A stretch of DNA of 64,000 nucleotides from Rhodobacterales bacterium LSUCC0387 (GTDB lineage Bacteria > Pseudomonadota > Alphaproteobacteria > Rhodobacterales > Rhodobacteraceae): the NCBI GenBank assembly GCA_015689775.1, contig WVSR01000001.1, positions 372,001-436,000 on the forward strand, given 5' to 3'. A program made the translations under genes and the position numbers. Of the stretch, positions 19,087 through 29,305 are shown in pieces. The notes under the pieces were generated by a model that saw nothing but the letters and a program-made list of their open reading frames with translations, ran no database searches and was not told the origin of the DNA. How positions within the stretch are numbered: position 1 is the stretch's first letter; each line of letters begins with the position of its first letter.

Positions 19087-21531
19087 ATGATGAGGCTGAT
19101 GAACGAGATCAACAAAACCGCACATGCAATGCAGCAGATCCGCTGGCCCCTGCGCCTGACATGGGCCGCCATGATCTGGGAGCGCTGCTTGGGCGCCTTT
19201 TGGCCGTTTTTGTCCTCTGTCGCGCTGGGCTATGCGGTTTGGATTTTTGCGGGGGCCGCTCTTTTGTACCCCGCAATTTGGATTGGTTTAACGGGCTTAC
19301 TTGTCACAACGCTGTGGCGCGGAGTTACCACATTTCAATGGCCCCGCCCTGATGCAGCCCTTGCACGTCTTGACCACAGCCACCCTCATCGCCCGATCAG
19401 CGCATATTTGGATGAGATATCGGTTGGTCGTGGCCAAATCCGCACCGCGGCCTTATGGCAGGCGCATTTGGCGCGGATGCAGCGTGATCTTGCGGAGCTT
19501 GAGGTTATTAAGCCCAATCCACACTTGGCCCGCCGTGATCCTTATTCGCTACGCTTAATCGCCCTGACCGCTTTGGCAATGGCGCTGATTTTTGGTAACG
19601 CCGCCCGTGAGGTGCAACCGTCTCAAGGATCAGATATTGCTGTAGGCCCCAGTTGGGAAGCATGGGTTGAGGCGCCGCGTTACACAGGACTGCCCACGCT
19701 TTACCTGCAGGATTTGCCACATGCGGATGCAAGCGCGATTGAAGTTGTCACGGGGACGCGTCTGATTTTGCGCATATATGACAGCGCGGATGCGATGGAG
19801 GTAACCCATAGCTTTGGCGATCAGGCAGGTGCTTTAACCGATGATCTGATCATCTCGCAATCAGGGGATTTTGTGATTGGTGACGTAGCATGGCGTTTTA
19901 TCGTGAAACCTGATGCGCCACCAAGCGTCACGACATTAGGGGCGCCGCAGCTTGAGGCACCTGATCAAACAGCGATTGCCTATCGCGCGGAAGATGATTT
20001 TGCGATTTTAGGCGGGGCCGCCACCCTATCGCTTGATCTAGAGGCTGTGATGCGGCGCTATGGTCTGAGCGTTCCTCCTGAACCCCGCGATGATTTGGTT
20101 TTTGATTTGCCGATGCCGTTTTCGGGGGATCGCGCGGCTTTTTCGGAAACCTTGATCGAGGATCTCTCAAAATCCCTTCTGGCGAACTTACCCGTGACCC
20201 TCACTGTCACAGTCGAAGATGATTTGGGCCAGATAGGCCGCGCAACGTTGCAGCTGGCTCGCCTGCCATCCCGGAGGTTTTTTGACCCGCTCGCGGCAAG
20301 CCTCATTGAACAGCGCCGTGACCTTTTGTGGTCGGTTGAAAATGCGCCGCGCGTGGCGCAGGTTTTGCGCGCCATCACCTATGCGCCGCAGACCTATTTG
20401 GATGATCAGGCAACCTATTTGCCCCTGCGCAGCGTCATTCGCCGCATAGAAGCGGCCCCTGTGCCCTTGGCCCGTGAAACCCGTGATGAGTTGGCGGAAA
20501 TCCTCTGGCAGGTGGCCATAGATCTCGAGGAGATTGATTTGGATGATGCGTTGGCGGCTCTGCGCCAAGCACAAGAACGCTTATCCGAGGCGATGCGGCG
20601 CGGGGCCAGTGACGAAGAAATCGCTCAGCTGATGGAAGATTTACAGCGTGCCATGGATGATTATATCCGTGAATTGGCGCAATCTGCCGAACCCAGTGAC
20701 ACCCCCACAGATAGCCCTAACCAAGGGCAAGAGGGGATGGAGTTGTCGATGAATGATCTGTCCCAGATGATGGATCAAATTCAGGAGTTGATGGAGCAAG
20801 GGCGCATGGCCGAGGCGCAGGCAATGCTAGATGCCTTGTCACAAATGCTTGAAAATATGGAAGTGACCCAAGGGCAGGGGCAGGGTTCTGCGGACGAACG
20901 CGCGATGGACGATTTGCGCGACACGTTGCGTGAACAGCAGGGTTTGGCGGATGATAGTTTCCGGTCTTTCCAAGATAGTTTTGGTCAGGGCGAGCCTTCT
21001 GACCAAGATGGGGAACAATCCCTTGCTGATCGCCAAGAGGCTTTGCGCGACAGCTTGCGTGAACAGGCAGAAAACCTGCCTGGCCAAGGCCGTGAAGAAG
21101 GCCAAGCTGCACGGGATCGTTTAGACGAAGCGGAACGCGCGATGCGTGATGCAGCGCGCGCTTTGGAAGAGGGCGATATGGCGGGTGCTTTGGCTCGTCA
21201 GGCTGACGCCATGGACGCTTTGCGCGAAGGCATGGATCAGTTGGGGCGCGCCTTTGCGGATGAGGGCGGCACCCCAAGCGAGGATGATTCACTACAGATG
21301 GGTGAGGCGCAGCACGGTGGGCAGGAGCAAGGATCTGCGCGCCCATTGACCGATCCGCTTGGTCGCGCCACGCGGGGCGAAGGTGCAGGTTTGGCGGGCG
21401 GGCCATTGTCCCGCCAAGAGGCCGCGCGGCGTGCAGAGCAATTGCTTGAGGAACTGCGCCGCCGTTCTGGCGAACTCACGCGCCCAGACCAAGAGCGTGA
21501 TTATCTCAGACGTTTGATTGAGCCTTACTGA
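19087..21531 (+). CDS. Large membrane protein, DUF4175 / TIGR02302 type
   Basis: 814 residues. Two or three transmembrane segments lie in the first 80 residues (LGYAVWIFAGAALLYP) and one near 170 (LIALTALAMALIFGNAA). A periplasmic beta-rich part follows. From about residue 460 on the protein is very rich in Q, E, M and A (SMNDLSQMMDQIQELMEQ), a long helical or coiled-coil region. This architecture is that of DUF4175 proteins, of unknown function, usually downstream of lysA in Rhodobacterales. It converges on the zinc-ribbon gene with a 7-bp overlap. Confidence 0.82.
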   Translation: MMRLMNEINKTAHAMQQIRWPLRLTWAAMIWERCLGAFWPFLSSVALGYAVWIFAGAALLYPAIWIGLTGLLVTTLWRGVTTFQWPRPDAALARLDHSHPHRPISAYLDEISVGRGQIRTAALWQAHLARMQRDLAELEVIKPNPHLARRDPYSLRLIALTALAMALIFGNAAREVQPSQGSDIAVGPSWEAWVEAPRYTGLPTLYLQDLPHADASAIEVVTGTRLILRIYDSADAMEVTHSFGDQAGALTDDLIISQSGDFVIGDVAWRFIVKPDAPPSVTTLGAPQLEAPDQTAIAYRAEDDFAILGGAATLSLDLEAVMRRYGLSVPPEPRDDLVFDLPMPFSGDRAAFSETLIEDLSKSLLANLPVTLTVTVEDDLGQIGRATLQLARLPSRRFFDPLAASLIEQRRDLLWSVENAPRVAQVLRAITYAPQTYLDDQATYLPLRSVIRRIEAAPVPLARETRDELAEILWQVAIDLEEIDLDDALAALRQAQERLSEAMRRGASDEEIAQLMEDLQRAMDDYIRELAQSAEPSDTPTDSPNQGQEGMELSMNDLSQMMDQIQELMEQGRMAEAQAMLDALSQMLENMEVTQGQGQGSADERAMDDLRDTLREQQGLADDSFRSFQDSFGQGEPSDQDGEQSLADRQEALRDSLREQAENLPGQGREEGQAARDRLDEAERAMRDAARALEEGDMAGALARQADAMDALREGMDQLGRAFADEGGTPSEDDSLQMGEAQHGGQEQGSARPLTDPLGRATRGEGAGLAGGPLSRQEAARRAEQLLEELRRRSGELTRPDQERDYLRRLIEPY

Positions 21532-22250
21532 GCGAAAGAGGCGATCAAGCCTGTAATCTGTGCCTGAAGCGCGGGTAACGTTTCGCGCAGCCAATCTAGG
21601 ATTTGGTCGCGCAGTGCATCTACACCGCTGGCATATTTGGTCAGGAAGGGGGCAGCTGTGGGCACAGCTTCGCCCAATTGGGTGGCATTGCTGTAAACGG
21701 CTATTGCGATCATGCCCAATCCCAAGCTCAGCAATAGACCCGCATTGCGTCCCTTGCGGCGCGCTACGTCAGGTGCGGCTGCTTGGCTTGCGCTTTGCTG
21801 TTTTGGCGCGGGGCGTGGCGCAGCCTTTTGCGGCTGAAGCGCGGCATTGATTTCTTCAATATCTGGGAACAGGGTTTGGCGATCTTCGGCTTGCGGTTCT
21901 TGGGTTTGCGACTCTGGCGCGGTGGCATTGGTCGGCGCAGGGTCTTGCAGCGCCATTTCATCCTGCCGCTCTAAACCTTCGGCTTCTTCGCGGCGCAGGC
22001 GCTCTTCGCGTTCCGCCTCTTCGCGCAGTAGTGCCCGCAAGCTTGGATCAAGCTCACGGCGTGGGGCCTCTGGCGCAGGGCTTGAAGGTTCAGGGCTCGA
22101 GTGTGCCGCGCCCAACCGGTCTATCGCAACTGCACCAGCGTGGAACCAAGTGGTCGAACAATTGGAACATTGCACATCCCGCCCTTCGGCAGGGATCAGC
22201 GCGTCATCAATCTCGTAACGCGCGCCGCAATTAGGACAAGTCAGGCGCAT
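21525..22250 (-). CDS. Zinc-ribbon (MJ0042-type) membrane protein
   Basis: 241 residues. It begins MRLTCPNCGARYEIDDALI and has a second pair CSNC with TTWFH, giving the C-x2-C...C-x2-C zinc ribbon of the MJ0042 type in the first 40 residues. A Q/E/A/P-rich charged linker follows, then one transmembrane segment (GLLLSLGLGMIAIAVYSN) near residue 180. Function is unknown. As I know the order in Rhodobacterales it is divergent from ftsE-ftsX-plsC. Here only an ftsX stump remains between it and plsC. Confidence 0.82.
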   Translation of the reverse strand: MRLTCPNCGARYEIDDALIPAEGRDVQCSNCSTTWFHAGAVAIDRLGAAHSSPEPSSPAPEAPRRELDPSLRALLREEAEREERLRREEAEGLERQDEMALQDPAPTNATAPESQTQEPQAEDRQTLFPDIEEINAALQPQKAAPRPAPKQQSASQAAAPDVARRKGRNAGLLLSLGLGMIAIAVYSNATQLGEAVPTAAPFLTKYASGVDALRDQILDWLRETLPALQAQITGLIASFAQ

Positions 22251-22273
22251 ACAGATGGTATAATCCCTTTTAG

Positions 22274-22615
22274 TTCAATCTTCACGGAGGGGCGCGATAC
22301 GCCTCTATATGGCGGTATTCCTTTCCATTTAGCAATGCTGCATGGGCAATCCAAGGCTGTGATGCCTATATCGTGGGGGCCTTTGTGCGAAGATTTGCCT
22401 TGCGCAGTTTGAGTGGTGGTGGGTGCTGGTCCGCGCTTGGGATAGGCGCGCTGCTGGTTTTTCCGAATCAAGCAAGCACGCAAAGCTTTATGGTGGGTCT
22501 AAGCTTTTGTAGTCTGGAGTCGCTCTTGCCCTTGATTATTCCCGTGATGACCGCTTTTGTATCGTTCCAAGCGACCAAGGCTGCGGCCTTTCGAACTTTG
22601 CGAGGCATGCCATGA
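22274..22615 (+). pseudogene. ftsX: 3' remnant of ftsX
   Basis: A frame open from 22274 to the TGA at 22613-22615 has no ATG, GTG or TTG before the GTG at 22373. From about 22364 it reads DAYIVGAFVRRFALRSL, then two hydrophobic segments (ALGIGALLVF; LLPLIIPVMTAFVSF) and [14 protein letters not shown]. This fits the last quarter of FtsX, the permease-like partner of FtsE in cell division. The stop overlaps the plsC start as ATGA, the coupling expected of an ftsX-plsC operon. The N-terminal three quarters of ftsX and all of ftsE are absent. Confidence 0.75.
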
Positions 22616-23325
22616 TCCAATGGGTAAGATCCCTGATCTTTGTTGGTCAGATGTATCTGATGATCCCGCTTGTCGCGCTTGTCTTTGCCCCATGGGCGAT
22701 TGTCTCGCGCGAAGGCGCTGTGGCGGGCGCGCGGTTTTATGCGCGCTATGTGCGGTGGACGGCCGCCCTGTTGGTTGGTTTGCGTTCAGAGGTGCGGGGG
22801 GATGTGCCTCAGGGCGAGGTGATTGTGGCCTCAAAGCATCAAAGTTTTTTTGATATTATCATCCTAACTTCGGTGCTTCCGCGCCCGCGATTTATCATGA
22901 AGAAATCCTTGAAAAATGCGCCTTTTTTGGGCTGGTATGCAGCGCGGCTTGGCTGTGTTGCGGTTGACCGTGGCAAACGGGGACAGGCAATTCAAGCTAT
23001 GGTTGATGGTGTGTTGACGGGCATGGGAGATGAGGGGCAGTTGATTATATTCCCGCAAGGCACCCGCGTGGCCCCACGTGTCAGTAAGCTCTATAAGGTT
23101 GGGGTGGGCGTGTTGGTCGAACGCACAAAAATGCCATGTGTGCCGGCGGCCACCAATGTGGGCCTGTTCTGGCCTCGCATCGGCATTGCGCGGAAACCCG
23201 GTCTTGCGGTGGTTGAGTTTTTACCGCCGATCCCCGCTGGGCAAGATGTACAGCAGGTGATGGCGCATCTGGAGCGCGAGATTGAGGCCGCGTCAGATGC
23301 GTTGATGGACGAAACAGGGCTTTAA
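22612..23325 (+). CDS. plsC: 1-acyl-sn-glycerol-3-phosphate acyltransferase
   Basis: 237 residues. The catalytic HX4D is in SKHQSFFD near residues 71-78, and the substrate motif FPQGTR is near residue 147. One membrane segment lies at the N-terminus ([21 protein letters not shown]). It adds the second acyl chain to lysophosphatidic acid at the inner membrane. Its ATG overlaps the stop of the ftsX remnant. It converges on accA, with a 4-bp overlap of the ends. The loss of the upstream genes raises the question of where its promoter now lies. Confidence 0.93.
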   Translation: MIQWVRSLIFVGQMYLMIPLVALVFAPWAIVSREGAVAGARFYARYVRWTAALLVGLRSEVRGDVPQGEVIVASKHQSFFDIIILTSVLPRPRFIMKKSLKNAPFLGWYAARLGCVAVDRGKRGQAIQAMVDGVLTGMGDEGQLIIFPQGTRVAPRVSKLYKVGVGVLVERTKMPCVPAATNVGLFWPRIGIARKPGLAVVEFLPPIPAGQDVQQVMAHLEREIEAASDALMDETGL

Positions 23326-24281
23326 GCTGCTAAGCCCTTCGAGCCCAAATCAAGATATTTCTTCCGCCGTGCGGCAATTAGCTTTTTGCGATCCATGCCT
23401 ATTGTTGCAGCAAGCATCGCCTCGATGGCCTGACCAACTTCAGCGATGGTTGCCGCCTTATTGCGCTGTGCGCCGCCCATAGGTTCAGGGATGATGCGGT
23501 CGCAGACGCTCAATTTTTGCAAATCCTGCGCAGTTAGGCGCAAGGCCTCCGCTGCTTCGCGCATCCGTTCGGCATCTTTCCAAAGGATTGAGGCACAGCC
23601 CTCAGGGCTGATGACCGAGTAAATCGAATGTTCCAACATGGCGAGATGATCTGCGGTGGCAAAGGCCACGGCGCCGCCTGATCCACCTTCGCCAATGATA
23701 ACGCTGATCAAAGGTACACCAATTTGGAGGCATTTCTGCGTTGACCGCGCAATTGCCTCAGATTGGCCGCGTTCCTCAGCACCCTTTCCAGGATAGGCGC
23801 CAGGTGTATCGACAAGGGTTACGACAGGCAGGCCAAATCGATCAGCCATATCCATCAAACGCACGGCTTTGCGATAGCCTTCGGGCCGCGCCATGCCAAA
23901 GTTATGTTCAATGCGGGATTTGGTATCATTGCCCTTTTCGTGGCCAATCACAACAACAGGGCGATCATTGAATCGTGCAATCCCACCCATCACGGCGTGG
24001 TCATCGGCAAAGTTCCGATCCCCTGCAAGCGGGGTATATTCGGTGAACAGCGCGTTGATGTAATCGCGGCAATGTGGTCTGTCGGGGTGACGTGCTACTT
24101 GGCATTTGCGCCAAGGGGTGAGGTTTTTATAGAGATCCTTAAGGATATCGTGCGCCTTTTTATCCAGCGCTTTTGCCTCTGCCTCGACATCCATTTCAGA
24201 ATTGCCACGCGCCATTGCACGCAACTCTTCTGCCTTGCCTTCAATCTCGGCCAAGGGTTTTTCGAAATCGAGATAGTTCAT
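23322..24281 (-). CDS. accA: Acetyl-CoA carboxylase carboxyltransferase, alpha subunit
   Basis: 319 residues from the ATG at 24281, preceded by GGAGG. It starts [14 protein letters not shown] as in the family. The carboxyltransferase core shows [29 protein letters not shown] and GEGGSGGA, typical of AccA. With AccD it moves the carboxyl group from biotin to acetyl-CoA, giving malonyl-CoA for fatty acid synthesis. It is a single gene here, next to plsC, an enzyme using the pathway's end product. Confidence 0.95.
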   Translation of the reverse strand: MNYLDFEKPLAEIEGKAEELRAMARGNSEMDVEAEAKALDKKAHDILKDLYKNLTPWRKCQVARHPDRPHCRDYINALFTEYTPLAGDRNFADDHAVMGGIARFNDRPVVVIGHEKGNDTKSRIEHNFGMARPEGYRKAVRLMDMADRFGLPVVTLVDTPGAYPGKGAEERGQSEAIARSTQKCLQIGVPLISVIIGEGGSGGAVAFATADHLAMLEHSIYSVISPEGCASILWKDAERMREAAEALRLTAQDLQKLSVCDRIIPEPMGGAQRNKAATIAEVGQAIEAMLAATIGMDRKKLIAARRKKYLDLGSKGLAA

Positions 24282-24383
24282 CACACCTCCGCAGGGCATG
24301 GCCGCATCTGCGGCATGGGTCGTTACTGGCTTATGCTTATATGGCTAAGCCTGACCAAAGATGCAACGAACAAGCGCGCTTGA

Positions 24384-25343
24384 TTAGCCTTGAGCGATCA
24401 TCTGTGCTTGTTTGACAATCACCTCAGCTTGTTTGATCGAGGCGATATCGACCAAGCGGCCCTTATAGACTGTCGCCCCCGCGCCGCTGCGCTTAGCGTC
24501 GTCCATGGCGGCCAGAATTTCCTGCGCCTCGGTCACCGCGGCCTCGGATGGGGTGAACACCTCATTGGCGAGTGCGATTTGTTTGGGATGGATGGCCCAT
24601 TTTCCGACCATGCCCAAAGTGGCCGACCGGCAGGCCTGCGCGCGATATCCTTCATCATCCGAGAAATCGCCAAATGGCCCATCTACTGGCAAGACACCAT
24701 GCGTGCGGCAGGCAGCGACAATCGCAGTCTGCGCCCAATGCCATGGATCAGAATAATGCCGCGCCCTATCGTGCAGCATATAATAATTTTCCTGTGTGCC
24801 ACCGATGCCCGTGGTTTGCATGCCCATTGAGGCTGCAAAATCTGCGGCCCCTAGGCTCATCGAGACAAGGCGGGGCGATGCGGCGGCGATTTCTTCGACA
24901 TGGGCAATACCTGCCGCAGATTCGATAATTACCTCGAAATTGATCCGCTTTTGGCGGCCTTTGGCGGCTTCAATCGCAGAAACAAGTGCATCGACCGCAT
25001 AGATATCAGAGGCATTGCCCACTTTGGGGATCATGATCTGATCCAGTCGTTCGGACGCATTTTCTATTAAATCAACGACATCACGATACCAATAGGGCGT
25101 ATCCAGTCCGTTGATCCGCACGCTGAGGATCTTTTTGCCCCAATCAACTGCGCCGATGGCCTCGATCACATTCGCACGGGCCGCGTCTTTGTCACTGGGG
25201 GAAACGGAATCTTCGAGATCCAAGTTGATTACATCCGCCGCTGAAGCCGCCATTTTCTCAAAAAGTTTCACATTCGAGCCAGGCCCGAAAAGCTGACAAC
25301 GGTTTAGGCGGGCCACAGGTTGGGGCTGGAGGCGGAAGCTCAT
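24384..25343 (-). CDS. mcl1: HpcH/HpaI-family lyase, likely L-malyl-CoA/beta-methylmalyl-CoA lyase
   Basis: 319 residues from the ATG at 25343, with AAGGA upstream. The N-terminus MSFRLQPQPVARLNRCQLFGPGS and the segment ADVINLDLEDSVSP carry the metal and CoA site of the citrate-lyase-beta-like family. FEVIIESAAGIAHVEEI holds the second acidic ligand. Length and N-terminus match Rhodobacter Mcl1, which cleaves malyl-CoA to acetyl-CoA and glyoxylate in the ethylmalonyl-CoA pathway. A close paralogue, malyl-CoA thioesterase (Mcl2), cannot be fully excluded. It is divergent from the transporter gene at 25556. Confidence 0.85.
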   Translation of the reverse strand: MSFRLQPQPVARLNRCQLFGPGSNVKLFEKMAASAADVINLDLEDSVSPSDKDAARANVIEAIGAVDWGKKILSVRINGLDTPYWYRDVVDLIENASERLDQIMIPKVGNASDIYAVDALVSAIEAAKGRQKRINFEVIIESAAGIAHVEEIAAASPRLVSMSLGAADFAASMGMQTTGIGGTQENYYMLHDRARHYSDPWHWAQTAIVAACRTHGVLPVDGPFGDFSDDEGYRAQACRSATLGMVGKWAIHPKQIALANEVFTPSEAAVTEAQEILAAMDDAKRSGAGATVYKGRLVDIASIKQAEVIVKQAQMIAQG

Positions 25344-25555
25344 CTGATGTTCCTTCGGCGGATGATACGCTAGGATCGCGCAAGGAAGTTTCTTTTTTTG
25401 TTGATCTTTGGGTATGATATTACGCCGATTTTCGCAAGTGCTGCACTGCGGCAAAATAGAAATTTCTGGAAATCAGACCCCGTTTAACCCCGTGCCGTTG
25501 CCGATGACCCCGATCAGGCCTATAGCGGCGAAGTGAAAATTTTGTGGAGCCACCT

Positions 25556-26452
25556 ATGAAACAGCATCCTGCGTATGGCTTATTGCTTGCACTAACGGGC
25601 GCGTTGATTATCGCGCCTGATACGCTGCTTATGCGCTTGTCTGGTATGGGCGGGTTCGAGATGTTGGGCTGGCGCGGCACGGCGATGGGTTTGGTGCTGA
25701 TTGCGGCTTGGCTGATTGCAGCGCGTGGGCGTCACTTCGTTGAAGCGTTGGCCCTTGCCTCGGGCGCAGGCACTTTGTTGGTTTTGTGTCAGGCCCTTAA
25801 TGGAGCGCTATTCAGCGTAGCAATCGCGGTGGCCCCTGTAACTGTGGTGTTGATGGGCGTTGCAACAGTCCCGATTTTCTCAGCCGTGTTGTCACATCTG
25901 ATGTTGGGCGAGCCCACGACCCGCGCCACTTGGGCTACGATTGGGGCGGTTCTTATTGGGATTGCACTGGCAATATTCGGCAAATCCGATGCAGGCCCGC
26001 CTTTCGATTTAGCGACGCTTTGGGGCGGCTTGATGGGTCTCTCTATGGGCGGCTTTCTGGCCATGACTTTCGTTCTGATCCGCAAGCACCATCAATTGCC
26101 TATTTTGTTGGGTATGGGCCTTGGAGCTTTCTTATCGGGTATGGTGGGATGGACCTTTGGCGTGCCCAGTGGGGCAAGCAGCTTTAATATGATTTTGATC
26201 TTGGTAACAGGTGCCGTGATTTTGCCAGCTAGTTTTTTCCTTCTTATACTGGCAAACCGGTATACAGCATCGGCTAATGTCAGCCTTTTGATGCTGCTAG
26301 AAACCGTGCTCGGACCTATACTTGTATGGGTTGGGGTGGGTGAGGCGCCGACCCCATTGATGATGGTGGGTGGTTCTATCGTGGTGGCCTCATTGGCCAC
26401 ATATTTGCTGCATATACGCTTTTCGCGAGGGCGTGCGGTCCGCACAGCTTGA
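25556..26452 (+). CDS. DMT/EamA-family membrane transporter
   Basis: 298 residues from the ATG at 25556, with GGAG six bases upstream; a GTG at 25544 is less likely. About ten hydrophobic segments arranged as two similar halves mark an EamA drug/metabolite transporter. The first half has GVATVPIFSAVLSHLMLGEPTTRATW, the second LLMLLETVLGPILVWVGVGEAPT. Substrate unknown. It ends one base before the stop of the PatB-like gene on the opposite strand. Confidence 0.85.
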   Translation: MKQHPAYGLLLALTGALIIAPDTLLMRLSGMGGFEMLGWRGTAMGLVLIAAWLIAARGRHFVEALALASGAGTLLVLCQALNGALFSVAIAVAPVTVVLMGVATVPIFSAVLSHLMLGEPTTRATWATIGAVLIGIALAIFGKSDAGPPFDLATLWGGLMGLSMGGFLAMTFVLIRKHHQLPILLGMGLGAFLSGMVGWTFGVPSGASSFNMILILVTGAVILPASFFLLILANRYTASANVSLLMLLETVLGPILVWVGVGEAPTPLMMVGGSIVVASLATYLLHIRFSRGRAVRTA

Positions 26453-27622
26453 TTATTGTAAATCAGCAAAAGCCTTTTGCATTCGCGAAACCGCCTCTTC
26501 AATCAGCAAATGGGGCATGCCGAGATTAAATCGCAGGAATGGAGCGCCACCCAAGCCGAAGCTTGACCCGTAATTGGTGGCGATCCGCGCGTCCCGTTCC
26601 ACACGGGTTATGACTTCTTCATGGCCCATTCCGGTTCCCGAAAAATCGACCCATGACAAATAGGTAGCTTCTAATTTCATTGGCTTTACGCCTGGGATTT
26701 TAGCGATGCCTGCAATAAATGTTTCCGCATTTTTTGCAAGATAGGCGCAAAGCGCATCGACCCATTCTGCGCCTTCGGGGCTATAAGCCGCTTCGGCCAT
26801 CGCAAGGCCAAAGGAATTTGCCGATATCCCCAAAGCGCCAATGCGCGCGGTAAAACGTTTGCGCAGATCCCTGTCAGGGATAATCACATTGCCCGAATGG
26901 CCACCCGCAATATTAAACGTCTTGGTGGTCGCAGTCATCATCACCAAACGATCCATGACCCCATCAATTTTCGCCATAGGGGTATGGGTATTGCCTGGCA
27001 TGATCAGGTCATGATGGATTTCATCTGAGACCAAGATCAGATCATGTCTACGTGCGAAATCTGCGATTGCCTGAAGTTCTTCGACAGTCCAAACTCTGCC
27101 ACCTGGATTATGAGGAGAGCAGAGGACCAACATTTTCTCGCGCCCTGTCATCGCAGCATCCCATGTAGTGATGTCGAGGTGATATTTGCCCTCAACTAGT
27201 GCAAGTGGGCATTCTACAACCTGACGATTGGCGGTACGGATCACGCGGGCAAAGGCATGATAGACGGGTGTCATGAGAACCACGCCATCACCCTCTTGCG
27301 TATAGGTATCTACGCAGAGCGCCGTGCCGTTTACCAGACCATGGGTGGTGAAGATCCAGTCAGGTTCAATGTTCCAGCCGTGGCGATTTTCCATCCACCA
27401 TCCAATTGCGGTGCGATACGCGCGCTGATCGCCATAATAGCCGTAAATGCCATGATCTAGCATGTTTTGCAGCGCGGTTTGCACCGCTTTTGGGGGGCGG
27501 AAATCCATATCTGCCACCCACATGGACAGCCCATCTTCTGGTCCAATCCCGTAAATTGACGACATCATATCCCATTTCTCCGAATGGGTGCCCTGGCGAT
27601 TAATGATTTCATCAAAGTTCAT
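26453..27622 (-). CDS. PatB/MalY-type pyridoxal-phosphate C-S lyase
   Basis: 389 residues from the ATG at 27622 (MNFDEIINRQGTHSEKWDMM), which is the family's usual start; an ATG at 27667 is also in frame. It is a fold-I aminotransferase-like enzyme: SPHNPGGRVW, SDEIHHDLI and the PLP lysine in TATTKTFNIAG are all in place. Such proteins cleave cystathionine or other cysteine S-conjugates, and some regulate maltose genes. Function as a cystathionine beta-lyase is the most likely reading. It converges on the DMT transporter. Confidence 0.85.
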   Translation of the reverse strand: MNFDEIINRQGTHSEKWDMMSSIYGIGPEDGLSMWVADMDFRPPKAVQTALQNMLDHGIYGYYGDQRAYRTAIGWWMENRHGWNIEPDWIFTTHGLVNGTALCVDTYTQEGDGVVLMTPVYHAFARVIRTANRQVVECPLALVEGKYHLDITTWDAAMTGREKMLVLCSPHNPGGRVWTVEELQAIADFARRHDLILVSDEIHHDLIMPGNTHTPMAKIDGVMDRLVMMTATTKTFNIAGGHSGNVIIPDRDLRKRFTARIGALGISANSFGLAMAEAAYSPEGAEWVDALCAYLAKNAETFIAGIAKIPGVKPMKLEATYLSWVDFSGTGMGHEEVITRVERDARIATNYGSSFGLGGAPFLRFNLGMPHLLIEEAVSRMQKAFADLQ

Positions 27623-27860
27623 CCGTGTTATCCATTCTCTAGCGGCATATTCTGTGCGTTCTGTCATTTATGATATAAATGGACATATGTTCCTAATTTA
27701 TAAAATTAATTAGAATAAAATACTTTAAATAACCTTTATTTTGAAACAAAAATTCCGCAAGGATTTGATTTCTCCAGCTACCTTATCAGGCGCAATTGCC
27801 CTGAGCAAATCCAAGTCGCGCTGGTTGCGCGAGCCGCAGAATCCGCTTATGCCACAGGCT
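27623..27860. other. AT-rich divergent region between patB-like gene and def
   Basis: Bases 27665-27760 are strikingly AT-rich compared with the neighbourhood, with runs such as TTAATTAGAATAAAATAC and an imperfect dyad CTAATT...AATTAG near 27694-27714. This is a good place for divergent promoters. A frame open from 27741 runs into def but has no conserved leader, so I treat it as non-coding. Confidence 0.4.
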
Positions 27861-28385
27861 ATGATCTACCCGATATTAGTCCATCCTGATCCTCGTCTGA
27901 AAAAGGTCGCACAAGATGTACCTGACCTCTCGGATGAGTTGCGCGCTCTCGCAGATGATATGCTCAAGACGATGTATTACGCTCCCGGTATTGGTCTGGC
28001 TGCGCCACAAATCGGGATTGATCAGCGCGTGATCGTGATGGATTGCGTCAAAGAGGAAGGGGCAACACCCCGCCCGACCGCGATGTTCAACCCCAAGATC
28101 GTGGAATCCTCGGACGAAAAAAACATCCACGAGGAAGGCTGTTTGTCGATCCCAGATGTTTATGCTGATGTCGAGCGTCCGCGTGATGTGACAGTGGAAT
28201 GGTTGGATCGTGATGGCGTTTTACAGCGCGAGACGTTTACGGGGCTTTGGGCCACTTGCGTACAACATGAGATTGACCACCTCGATGGGGTTCTCTTTAT
28301 CGACTATCTCAAGCCCTTGAAGCGGCAACTGATCACCCGAAAGATGCAAAAGCTTAAGCGCGATATCGCGCGCGATAAGGTGTAG
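27861..28385 (+). CDS. def: Peptide deformylase
   Basis: 174 residues from the ATG at 27861 ([17 protein letters not shown]); an ATG four codons earlier at 27849 is also possible. All three metal-site motifs are present: [18 protein letters not shown] with the cysteine ligand, and QHEIDHLDG. It removes the formyl group from new proteins in the cytoplasm. fmt, which adds that group to initiator tRNA, follows after two bases. Confidence 0.95.
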   Translation: MIYPILVHPDPRLKKVAQDVPDLSDELRALADDMLKTMYYAPGIGLAAPQIGIDQRVIVMDCVKEEGATPRPTAMFNPKIVESSDEKNIHEEGCLSIPDVYADVERPRDVTVEWLDRDGVLQRETFTGLWATCVQHEIDHLDGVLFIDYLKPLKRQLITRKMQKLKRDIARDKV

Positions 28386-28387
28386 CT

Positions 28388-29305
28388 TTGCGCATTGTTT
28401 TCATGGGCTCGCCCGAATTTTCTTGTGCGCCTTTGCGCGCCTTGATCGCGGCCGGGCATGAGATTGCCGCCGTCTATTGTCAGCCGCCCCGTCCTGCAGG
28501 GCGCGGCAAGAAGCCCCGAGCGACCCCTGTTCAGGCCTTGGCCGAAGATCTGCACGTGCCAGTGCGCCATCCCGAAACCTTACGCAATGCCGAGGCAAAG
28601 GCCGAATTCACAGCATGGGCTGCCGATATTGCCGTGGTTGTGGCTTATGGTTTGATCTTGCCTCAGGCGGTGCTTGATGCGCCGCGCTTGGGCTGTGTGA
28701 ATATCCATGCTTCGCTCTTGCCGCGTTGGCGTGGCGCGGCCCCTATTCATCGTGCGATTATGGCGGGGGATGATGAGACAGGCATTTCCATTATGCAAAT
28801 GGAGGCGGGGCTTGATACGGGGCCAGTTTTATTGACCCGCACCCTGTTAATCGGCGCGGAAGACACCACCGCTGCGCTGCATGATCGACTTTCGCAGCTT
28901 GGCGCTGAGGCGGTTGTTGCCGCGCTTGCCGATTTCGACAGTCTCACCCCTGTTCCGCAGCCGCAAGAGGGCGTGACCTATGCCGAAAAGATCGACAAGG
29001 TGGAGGCTGCCATAGACTGGTCGAACGATGCCGAAGAGATTGATCGCCAAATTCGTGGCCTTTCACCCTTTCCTGGTGCATGGACAACGCATTCGGGGCG
29101 GCGGTTGAAATTCCTTGCCTGCCGAAGGGCGAAGGCGTGGCCCGATGGGGCTGCCGCCGGGTCAGTCATTGATGGCTTGACAATCGCGTGTGGCACGGGC
29201 GCGGTTGAGATCACCGAACTGCAACCTGAGGGAAAGCCGCGCATGGCCGCTGCCGATTTCTTGCGTGGCACAGATCTGCCAGTAGGGACAATTTTAGGCT
29301 TGTGA
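28388..29305 (+). CDS. fmt: Methionyl-tRNA formyltransferase
   Basis: 305 residues. The start is a TTG at 28388 (reading [12 protein letters not shown]), two bases after the def stop, as no ATG is available at the conserved N-terminus. The formyl-transfer region has [14 protein letters not shown] and [20 protein letters not shown], with the catalytic NxH and RGAAP; a C-terminal domain follows with [15 protein letters not shown]. It forms an operon with def. Its stop abuts the rnhA stop convergently with no spacer. Confidence 0.95.
   Translation: MRIVFMGSPEFSCAPLRALIAAGHEIAAVYCQPPRPAGRGKKPRATPVQALAEDLHVPVRHPETLRNAEAKAEFTAWAADIAVVVAYGLILPQAVLDAPRLGCVNIHASLLPRWRGAAPIHRAIMAGDDETGISIMQMEAGLDTGPVLLTRTLLIGAEDTTAALHDRLSQLGAEAVVAALADFDSLTPVPQPQEGVTYAEKIDKVEAAIDWSNDAEEIDRQIRGLSPFPGAWTTHSGRRLKFLACRRAKAWPDGAAAGSVIDGLTIACGTGAVEITELQPEGKPRMAAADFLRGTDLPVGTILGL

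Noticed and set aside
20188-21406. Long minus-strand frames across the DUF4175 gene
   Set aside because: They follow from the biased Q/E/A-rich coding of the plus-strand gene and have no recognisable domain.
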